Shown here piece by piece: positions 24,903 through 31,696 of a DNA stretch of 64,000 nt. The stretch lies in the NCBI RefSeq assembly GCF_000379765.1, contig NZ_KB903434.1, positions 62,001 through 126,000 of the forward strand. The letters run 5' to 3'. Positions within the stretch are counted from its first letter, which is position 1; every line of letters begins with the position of its first letter. The DNA is from Flexithrix dorotheae DSM 6795. Its GTDB lineage: Bacteria; Bacteroidota; Bacteroidia; Cytophagales; Flammeovirgaceae. The notes beneath the pieces are model-generated. The model had not been told where the DNA came from and did no database searches. It saw nothing but the letters and a program-made list of their open reading frames with translations. The position numbers and the translations under genes were made by a program.

Positions 24903-25814
24903 CTAAAAACCATTCCTGCTTAGCCGAAGAATAATGGGCTGTGTACCAGATAATTTTTCCTTCTTTACCCACTTATTATCAGGATTCAATCGGCCTCCAT
25001 TATTATCAATTCCAATCCAGATTTCCTGATCGGTAATTAGTAAAGCCTCTGCCATTGGAAAATCATTATCCAGATATAATTTCTGCATGGCATTAAAAGC
25101 CACTTCCCGGTAGGAAAAATAAGGTAATTCATTTATCGGGACAGGATTTGATTTGTATGCTTCTACATCCAGCTTTATCACCTTAAACTGGCCCCGTGCT
25201 AAAATGTATAAAATTCCATCTTTAAACTTTAAATCTGCTATATCAGAACCTGGAGGCTCATTATTACCCAGAAGCATTTTAAATGGCTCACATACCTTTC
25301 CCGAATTCAATGCTACACCGTAAATATTTCTTGGCCCCCTTTCTTTGGCCAGGTATATAATTTGTTCCTGTGGATTGATAGCAATTCCCTCTAAACCTTT
25401 ATTTCCCCATGCCCCATCATTAAATTTCCCCCAGGAAAAGTTAAATTCTTCAACTTTTTGGGTTGTGGGGTTAAGCTTAAAAACTTTGGAGTTTTTTTCA
25501 TCACACAAATAAAATTCACCATCACCGAAGTCCAGTCCTTCAAAATCGAAATCCCCTTCCATTTTAATTGGATAAGCTTCATGAATAAACCAGTTTTTCC
25601 CTTTTTTACTAATTTCATAAATATACTTATTCCACTCCTTATCCGCTACCACATAAATTTTTCCATCTACCTCTGCAATCCCACTTAAATCAAAGCGCTT
25701 TTCATCTGTTCTTTGTAAACTGATGATTTCAATCGGTTCGGAACAATTATACTGGGCAGAAAGACTATGGAAGCTTAAAACCAGAAAAGTAAAAAAAATA
25801 GAATAGTAGTTCAT
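24903..25814 (-). CDS. SdiA-regulated/phytase-esterase-like beta-propeller protein
   Basis: About 303 residues from the ATG at 25814, which starts a clean signal peptide (FTFLVLSFHSLSAQ); an in-frame ATG at 25916 adds 34 residues and is unlikely. Repeated propeller motifs are visible: DLSGIAEVDGKIYVVADKEW, DFEGLDFGDGEFYLCDEKN, GLEGIAINPQEQIIYLAKER, DIADLKFKDGILYILARGQ. These fit the SdiA-regulated or esterase-like-phytase group of secreted propellers, whose biochemical role is poorly defined. It is convergent with corA with almost no spacer. Confidence 0.75.
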   Translation of the reverse strand: MNYYSIFFTFLVLSFHSLSAQYNCSEPIEIISLQRTDEKRFDLSGIAEVDGKIYVVADKEWNKYIYEISKKGKNWFIHEAYPIKMEGDFDFEGLDFGDGEFYLCDEKNSKVFKLNPTTQKVEEFNFSWGKFNDGAWGNKGLEGIAINPQEQIIYLAKERGPRNIYGVALNSGKVCEPFKMLLGNNEPPGSDIADLKFKDGILYILARGQFKVIKLDVEAYKSNPVPINELPYFSYREVAFNAMQKLYLDNDFPMAEALLITDQEIWIGIDNNGGRLNPDNKWVKKEKLSGTQPIILRLSRNGF

Positions 25815-26035
25815 TGTGATTTTTGCAGAATACTGAAAATTTTTCAGTAAAACTACTGAATTTAACAGGTTGAATTTAACCTTGTTTAAATTCATTAAGA
25901 TAATATATAAAGTCATTTAAGTTCGCTGGCCAAAAAATGTTATTTCGATAAAAAAAGTATAATTAAAACGATTTTCCCAATTTCTATTTCCTGTTTTTTG
26001 CCAAAGATTAAACAAATGACTTTAAAGCACCACAT

Positions 26036-27616
26036 TTAACACTTTTTACTGGCATACAGATTCACGAGTTTTTCAGCACACTTTTCACCATCCATAGCAG
26101 CAGAAGCAATTCCTCCTGCATAGCCAGCCCCTTCTCCGCATGGGAAAAGCCTTCTTATTTGCACATGCTCGAAACTTTCTCTGTCCCTTGGGATTTTAAC
26201 AGGAGAAGAAGTCCGGCTTTCTACAGCTACTATCTGTGCCTCATTGGTTAAATAACCTCTCATTTTTTTGCCAAAATCTTTAAAACCAATTCTCAGTCTT
26301 TGTGCTATGGAGGCCGGTAAAAATTCATCCATTGCCACAGAAGTAAGCCCGGGTTGATAAGAAGAATCCAACAAACTGGAGGAAACTTTGTTATTTACAA
26401 AATCCACCAATTTTTGGGCCGGAGCCACCTGAGTGCCTCCGGCTACTTTGCACGATTTCTGTTCAATTTCCTTTTGAAAAATCATGCCAGCTAAGGGGCC
26501 ATGCTTTTGATATGCCTTTAATTGTTCATCATCTACCGAAACCACAATTCCAGAATTCGCGAATTGCGAATCTCTTCTTGATGGCGACATCCCATTCACC
26601 ACTACTTCACCTGGTGCAGTTGCTGAAGGAACCATAAACCCTCCCGGACACATACAAAATGAAAACACCCCTTTCTGCAGCCCTTTATAGCGAGATTGAG
26701 TTACCAAAGAATAAGGAGCCGCGGGCAAATAATCTCCCCTATCCTCACAATGGTATTGAATTTTGTCAATCAGATTTTGGCTATGCTCAACTCTTACACC
26801 AAGGGCAAAAGGTTTTTGCTCTATGAATATTTCCTTTTTTAGCAAAAGGTGGAAAATATCCCGGGCGGAATGGCCTGTGGCTAAAATCACCCCAATTCCT
26901 TCAATTAAATCTCCATTTTGATTTTTCACCCCTTTTAGTTCACCATTCTTCAAAATAAAATCCTCAACCCTTGTATCGAAATGAATTTCCCCACCTGCAG
27001 CCAGTATACTTTCCCGCATCTCAGCTACCACTTTAGGTAATTTATTGGTCCCAATGTGCGGATGTGCATCCACCAAAATTTCTGTGCTTGCTCCGTGAGC
27101 GACAAATATTTCCAGAATTCTGCGGAAGTCGCCTCTTTTTTTGGATCGGGTATAAAGTTTACCATCCGAATAAGTCCCTGCTCCTCCTTCTCCAAAGCAG
27201 TAATTGGAGTCTGGATTTACGATATGTTCCTTATTGATGGCGGCTAAATCTCTCCTTCTGTTTCTCACATCTTTCCCCCGTTCCAATACTATTGGCTTAA
27301 TTCCCAATTCAATTAACCTAAGTGCTGCAAACATTCCAGCAGGGCCACATCCCACTACGATGGCCTGATCTGCATTTTTCACATTGGGATAAGCCTTTCG
27401 ATAGGAAATTAAATCATCAGGGGATTCTTCCACAAAAACCTCCACTTTTACGTTTACTTTCACCTTTTTGGACCGAGCATCCACTGACCTTCTCAAAAGC
27501 CTGACAAATACTTCAGGTTCATGTGCAACGCCTAACTTATTTTTCACAAAAGCGTTTAGCCTTTCCTTGTCATAAGCCAGTTCAGGACTTAATTTATATT
27601 CTATTTCGTGTCTCAT
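26036..27616 (-). CDS. FAD-dependent oxidoreductase of the COG2509 type
   Basis: A 526-residue flavoprotein. An N-terminal substrate-side domain (about 1-85) precedes the dinucleotide-binding motif VVGCGPAGMFAALRLIELGI at about 87-110. A second conserved block, YCFGEGGAGTYSDGKLYTR, lies at about 145-165, and GVILATGHSARDIFHLL near 245. The C-terminal FAD contact is GEGAGYAGGIASAAMDG near 495-515. This matches uncharacterised NAD(P)/FAD-dependent dehydrogenases widespread in bacteria. The substrate is unknown, and no partner gene is apparent in the context. Confidence 0.88.
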   Translation of the reverse strand: MRHEIEYKLSPELAYDKERLNAFVKNKLGVAHEPEVFVRLLRRSVDARSKKVKVNVKVEVFVEESPDDLISYRKAYPNVKNADQAIVVGCGPAGMFAALRLIELGIKPIVLERGKDVRNRRRDLAAINKEHIVNPDSNYCFGEGGAGTYSDGKLYTRSKKRGDFRRILEIFVAHGASTEILVDAHPHIGTNKLPKVVAEMRESILAAGGEIHFDTRVEDFILKNGELKGVKNQNGDLIEGIGVILATGHSARDIFHLLLKKEIFIEQKPFALGVRVEHSQNLIDKIQYHCEDRGDYLPAAPYSLVTQSRYKGLQKGVFSFCMCPGGFMVPSATAPGEVVVNGMSPSRRDSQFANSGIVVSVDDEQLKAYQKHGPLAGMIFQKEIEQKSCKVAGGTQVAPAQKLVDFVNNKVSSSLLDSSYQPGLTSVAMDEFLPASIAQRLRIGFKDFGKKMRGYLTNEAQIVAVESRTSSPVKIPRDRESFEHVQIRRLFPCGEGAGYAGGIASAAMDGEKCAEKLVNLYASKKC

Positions 27617-27874
27617 TCAGTAAGGTTTTTTAGCGCATGTTTAAATTTTAACTAATTCGATGCAAACGTCCATTTATTGAAACCTAAATTTTAAACAAGC
27701 TCTTATAGCAAATCGCTATTGTTTTTAAGGAGAAACAATAATCAGGATTAGAATTCCAAGAGGCAACCCACTAATGATTTTCAGATGCCAATAACATTTT
27801 AGTATGTCCTTAAAATTGCCTGCAAAATTAGAGAAAAATTGACTGCTTATGGCTAAAGCATCTGTGAGATTTAC

Positions 27875-27882
27875 TAATTTTG
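27875..27882 (+). promoter_or_regulatory. Predicted -7 box of trpF
   Basis: TAATTTTG matches TAnnTTTG and sits 22 nt before the ATG at 27905. It would place the transcript start near 27889, after the alternative TTG at 27884, so it favours the ATG as the real start codon. Confidence 0.4.
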
Positions 27883-27904
27883 ATTGTCGAAACTAGAAAA
27901 TAAA

Positions 27905-28579
27905 ATGGTTGGAGCTACTGATAAAAAACTGAAACTCAAAATATGCGGCATGCGTGATGAGGATAATTTAAAATCCATCTCAGCCTTTCAGCCAGATTTT
28001 TTTGGTTTTATTTTTTATGAAAAGTCCCCCCGATTTATTGGAGAGATGGATTCTCAGATTTTGGAAAAACTTCCATCTTCTGTAAAAAAGGTGGGTGTTT
28101 TTGTAAATCCTGAATTTGAATTTCTTTGTAAAAACATAAGCAAATACCAGCTTGATTTGGTGCAATTACATGGAAAGGAAACACCTGAGTTTTGCCAAAG
28201 ATTAAAAACAAAGTTTGAAGATAAACCAGGCATTATTAAGGCATTTAGTGTTGGAGATGAGTTTGATTTTACTACCCTAAACCCTTATGAAGCCTATTGT
28301 GATTTCTTTTTGTTTGATACAAAAGGGAAAAATTATGGTGGAAACGGGGTAACTTTCAATTGGGATATTCTCAAGGATTATAAAAGTGATTTGCCTTTTT
28401 TTCTAAGTGGGGGAATTGAACCGGACCATGTGCAGATGATCAAAAACCTTAACCTCCCGAATTTATTTGCCCTCGATATAAACAGTAAATTTGAAATTTC
28501 TCCTGCCCTTAAAGATGCCGACAAAATCAAAAAATTTGTAAATCAACTGTGGCAGGAAGGATCAAATCCAAGTTATTGA
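27905..28579 (+). CDS. trpF: Phosphoribosylanthranilate isomerase
   Basis: About 224 residues from the ATG at 27905; a TTG at 27884 in frame would add seven residues. This TIM-barrel enzyme of tryptophan synthesis converts N-(5-phosphoribosyl)anthranilate to CdRP. It has the catalytic Cys in KLKICGMRDEDN, FGFIFYEKSPRFI, VGVFVNP, LDLVQLHGKETPEF, the Asp region FLFDTKGKNYGGNG, and FFLSGGIEPDHV phosphate binding near the end. A trpB gene follows after a 229-nt gap that contains a structured element. The genes trpA, trpC, trpD and trpE are absent from the window. Confidence 0.95.
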   Translation: MVGATDKKLKLKICGMRDEDNLKSISAFQPDFFGFIFYEKSPRFIGEMDSQILEKLPSSVKKVGVFVNPEFEFLCKNISKYQLDLVQLHGKETPEFCQRLKTKFEDKPGIIKAFSVGDEFDFTTLNPYEAYCDFFLFDTKGKNYGGNGVTFNWDILKDYKSDLPFFLSGGIEPDHVQMIKNLNLPNLFALDINSKFEISPALKDADKIKKFVNQLWQEGSNPSY

Positions 28580-28667
28580 GAATACATTCTGGACAAATAT
28601 AATCCAGACTAAAAAAGTTACCTTCAGAAATTCACCTTGTATGGTTTATATTATTAAAACTATTAAA

Positions 28668-28707
28668 CCTCCTCTTAATCCTCTCAGTTGAGGGTGCTAA
28701 AGGGAGG
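28668..28707 (+). repeat. Imperfect inverted repeat between trpF and trpB
   Basis: Outer arms 28668-28676 and 28699-28707 pair with one mismatch and one G-U. Inner arms CCTC (28680-28683) and GAGG (28690-28693) form a small top hairpin. No T-run follows, so it is not a standard terminator. It may be a transcript-stability element or one copy of a dispersed intergenic repeat; only a genome-wide search could tell. Confidence 0.4.
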
Positions 28708-28761
28708 AACTTTAGAATGATAAAAACAGTAATGAATCCAATTAGTTTCTATTCAAAATGT

Positions 28762-28769
28762 TAAATTTG
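28762..28769 (+). promoter_or_regulatory. Predicted -7 box of trpB
   Basis: TAAATTTG matches TAnnTTTG, 40 nt before the trpB ATG. With the 229-nt gap and hairpin upstream, it suggests trpB can be transcribed independently of trpF. Confidence 0.35.
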
Positions 28770-28808
28770 AATTTCTTTCAGAAATAATTAGAGATAAAGT
28801 AAAAATAT

Positions 28809-29996
28809 ATGTTAGCAGTAAGTGAAAGTGGGTTTTATGGAAATTTCGGAGGGGCTTATATTCCCGAAATGCTTCATCCCAATGTAGAAGAATTAAAAAA
28901 CAACTACCTGGAAATTATTCAATCTCCTTCATTTCAGGAAGAGTTTTTATCCCTGTTAAAGGATTATGTTGGCCGACCAACACCTTTATATTACGCATCG
29001 AGACTTTCCGAAAAATACAATACCAATGTTTATTTGAAAAGGGAAGACCTTTGCCACACAGGTGCGCACAAAGTAAATAATACGATAGGGCAAATTCTGT
29101 TGGCGAAAAGGCTTGGTAAAAAAAGAATAATTGCCGAAACAGGAGCCGGACAACATGGGGTAGCCACGGCTACAATATGTGCCTTGATGGGACTGGAATG
29201 TGAGGTTTTTATGGGTAAAATAGATGTTGCCCGGCAAAAACCTAATGTGGAAAGAATGAAAATGTTGGGTGCCAAAGTAATTGAGGCGGTAAGCGGAAGC
29301 CAGACATTGAAAGATGCCACTAACGATGCCATGAGAGACTGGATAAACAATCCTGTAGACACTTATTATGTGATTGGCTCTGTGGTTGGTCCTCACCCCT
29401 ATCCCGATATGGTAGCCAGATTTCAGGCAGTAATAAGCGAAGAAATAAAAAAACAACTGGCAGAAAAAACAGGAAAGGAAAACCCTGATTATATATTGGC
29501 CTGTGTGGGTGGCGGAAGTAATGCAGCCGGGGCTTTTTACCATTTTGCGGAAAACTCAGAGGTAAAATTAATTGGTTTGGAAGCGGCCGGTAAAGGAGTG
29601 GATACCGGAGAGTCTGCCGCTACTACCTTGTTGGGGAAAGAAGGTGTTTTGCACGGCAGCAGATCACTGGTAATGCAAACACCAGATGGACAAGTTGTAG
29701 AACCTTATTCTATTTCAGCTGGATTGGATTATCCGGGAATCGGTCCGGTTCACGCCTATTTATTTGCATCCGGAAGGGGAAAATATTTTCCAGTTACTGA
29801 TGAAGAAGCTATGGAAGCGGGATTGCAGCTGAGCCGCCTGGAAGGAATTATTCCCGCTATTGAATCTTCACATGCTCTGGCTTATCTGGAAAAACTGAAT
29901 GCCAAACCTGAGGAAGTAGTTGTGGTTAATCTATCCGGAAGGGGAGATAAAGATTTAGCCACTTACATTAAATGGATTGAAGATCACAAAAGTTAA
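28809..29996 (+). CDS. trpB: Tryptophan synthase beta chain
   Basis: A 395-residue PLP enzyme that condenses indole and serine to tryptophan. It has the N-terminal [17 protein letters not shown], the PLP lysine Lys88 in HTGAHKVNN, the [11 protein letters not shown] region, the glycine-rich phosphate loop [10 protein letters not shown], and the C-terminal [10 protein letters not shown]. The length and motifs fit the TrpB1 class, which normally works in an alpha2-beta2 complex with TrpA. No trpA follows here, which is unusual for this phylum where the genes are normally grouped. It ends at a strong terminator. Confidence 0.97.
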   Translation: MLAVSESGFYGNFGGAYIPEMLHPNVEELKNNYLEIIQSPSFQEEFLSLLKDYVGRPTPLYYASRLSEKYNTNVYLKREDLCHTGAHKVNNTIGQILLAKRLGKKRIIAETGAGQHGVATATICALMGLECEVFMGKIDVARQKPNVERMKMLGAKVIEAVSGSQTLKDATNDAMRDWINNPVDTYYVIGSVVGPHPYPDMVARFQAVISEEIKKQLAEKTGKENPDYILACVGGGSNAAGAFYHFAENSEVKLIGLEAAGKGVDTGESAATTLLGKEGVLHGSRSLVMQTPDGQVVEPYSISAGLDYPGIGPVHAYLFASGRGKYFPVTDEEAMEAGLQLSRLEGIIPAIESSHALAYLEKLNAKPEEVVVVNLSGRGDKDLATYIKWIEDHKS

Positions 29997-30018
29997 ACAT
30001 ATACAGGAATTCATAGTT

Positions 30019-30058
30019 AAAATGGGCTGTTTCGAGTTTGAACCAGCCCATTTTTTTT
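30019..30058 (+). terminator. Intrinsic terminator after trpB
   Basis: Arms AAAATGGGCTG (30019-30029) and CAGCCCATTTT (30044-30054), followed by T to 30058. It lies 23 nt after the stop codon. Confidence 0.9.
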
Positions 30059-30191
30059 CCTGAACCAATTCCAAAGCAAACATGTTAGGTTGCTGAAAAT
30101 TAATTAATAACCAAGTTTCAGCACATGCTAAACTTCACGACATAGTTGGATTTTTTTTAATTCCAGACGATGTTGCAAAAAACCTAAAACA

Positions 30192-30473
30192 ATGAAAGCT
30201 ATTTGGAACAACAAGGTAATTGCCGAAAGTGATAAAACTGTTCGGATTGAGGGGAATCATTATTTCCCGATAGAAACGGTAAATAAGGAATTTTTAAAGA
30301 AAAGTGAAACTCATACCAATTGTCCCTGGAAAGGAACAGCTTCTTACTATTCACTGGAAGTAGATGGGGAAACCAATAATGATGCAGCCTGGTTTTATCC
30401 GGATCCTTCTGAGGCAGCAAGTGCCATAAAAGATCATGTTGCATTTTGGAGAGGTGTTGAAGTGGTGGAATAA
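30192..30473 (+). CDS. DUF427-family small protein
   Basis: A 93-residue cytosolic protein. The family hallmarks are MKAIWNNKVIAESDKTVRIE at the start, HYFPIETVNKEFL, CPWKGTASYYSLEVDG in the middle and AAWFYPDPSEAASAIKDHVAF near the end, covering the full family length. The function of the family is unknown. It has its own terminator downstream and no obvious operon partner. Confidence 0.9.
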   Translation: MKAIWNNKVIAESDKTVRIEGNHYFPIETVNKEFLKKSETHTNCPWKGTASYYSLEVDGETNNDAAWFYPDPSEAASAIKDHVAFWRGVEVVE

Positions 30474-30514
30474 TCAAGGAATTTTTCTTAGCAGAATCCG
30501 GATATTAATAAGTG

Positions 30515-30542
30515 AGGCTTCTCAAAAAGGAAGTCTTTTTTT
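30515..30542 (+). terminator. Intrinsic terminator after the DUF427 gene
   Basis: A 7-bp stem, AGGCTTC (30515-30521) with GAAGTCT (30530-30536, one G-U pair), is followed by a T-run to 30542. Confidence 0.8.
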
Positions 30543-30646
30543 GTATTATGAAATTTAATTTTGATATCACTTTAGTTATGCATTATTATAAATTATCATT
30601 AATTTAAGCCTGATTAATATGATTTGCATAATACTTTTTTCAACTC

Positions 30647-31681
30647 ATGAACTACCCGGGCCTGATTTGTCTGCTCTTTGTAATTCTTAGTCATTTGGTA
30701 ACTGCCCAAAGTACAAAAACCCCAACTAGAAGGTTATTTGCCAAAGATGATCCATTAAAAATTTCCATCGAAATGGATGTAAAAGAATTATTAAAAACAA
30801 AATATAAAGATGAATATCATCCGGCAAAATTCACCCTTTACCTTCATGAAGACAGTATTATTGAAAAAACAATTAAAGTAAAAACCCGGGGGAATTCAAG
30901 AAAAAGCATTTGTTATTATCCACCCTTAAAATTAAATTTTAAACATGTAGATTTTGGATCTGCATCAATGAATACATTAAAAAAACTGAAAATTGTAACT
31001 GTTTGTAAGGAAGCTGATACTTATGAACAATATATTCTGAAGGAATATTTAGTGTACAAAATGTATAATCTTTTAACTGATTATAGCTTTAATGTCCGAC
31101 TATTGGATGTAACACAAAAGGATTCACAAGGGAAAAAAGACCCGTTGAGGCGCTATGGTTTTGTAATTGAGGAGATTGACCAGCTGGCTGAAAGAAATAA
31201 CGCTTTGGAAATTGAAACACCTAAAATTCATCCTGATCAAACAAATAAAGAAATTGCCAACTTGCTGGCCGTTTTCCAGTTTATGATAGGGAATACGGAT
31301 TGGTCTATTCCCGGACTTCATAACATTAAATTAATCAAGTCAAAAAACCCAACTGAATTCGCCCCGATAGCCATTCCTTATGATTTCGATTACTCCGGTT
31401 TTGTAAATACTACATATGCCATCCCTGATCCGGCTTTGGGAATAGAAAATGTGAGAGTAAGGGATTTCAGGGGTTTTTGCCGTACCCTTGAAGAGTTCCA
31501 AAAAACTATGATTCCCTTTCTGGAGAATAAAGAAGAAATATTTAACCTGGTCAATGAATTTGAACCCCTGTCAGAAAGGAATAAAAAAGAATGTGTAGCC
31601 TATCTTCAGGAGTTCTATAAAATCATTGAAAACGAAAATTTAATTAAATATAATTTTGTAAATAACTGCCGAACAAATTAG
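30647..31681 (+). CDS. Exported protein, possibly CotH/atypical-kinase-like
   Basis: A 344-residue protein with a signal peptide (about 1-20, ending VTAQ). The order of motifs recalls CotH-type secreted kinases: an RGNS box near residue 86 (KVKTRGNSRKSICYYPPLKL), a helical middle (YILKEYLVYKMYNLLTDYSF, RYGFVIEEIDQLAERN), then FMIGNTDWSIPGLHNIKLI near 205-223 and IPYDFDYSGFVN near 238-250, which resemble the catalytic and metal-binding loops. CotH proteins phosphorylate spore-coat or surface proteins. The assignment here is from motif order only and is unproven. It is followed within 16 nt by a convergent gene. Confidence 0.6.
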   Translation: MNYPGLICLLFVILSHLVTAQSTKTPTRRLFAKDDPLKISIEMDVKELLKTKYKDEYHPAKFTLYLHEDSIIEKTIKVKTRGNSRKSICYYPPLKLNFKHVDFGSASMNTLKKLKIVTVCKEADTYEQYILKEYLVYKMYNLLTDYSFNVRLLDVTQKDSQGKKDPLRRYGFVIEEIDQLAERNNALEIETPKIHPDQTNKEIANLLAVFQFMIGNTDWSIPGLHNIKLIKSKNPTEFAPIAIPYDFDYSGFVNTTYAIPDPALGIENVRVRDFRGFCRTLEEFQKTMIPFLENKEEIFNLVNEFEPLSERNKKECVAYLQEFYKIIENENLIKYNFVNNCRTN

Positions 31682-31696
31682 TGATTCGGCCACTAA

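Noticed and set aside
27617-27904. Trp-dependent leader peptide upstream of trpF
   Set aside because: The short frames in this region contain no cluster of Trp codons, and no terminator-like stem precedes trpF.
28986-29543. 185-residue minus-strand frame
   Set aside because: It lies entirely inside trpB, whose protein is fully conserved, and has no signal of its own.
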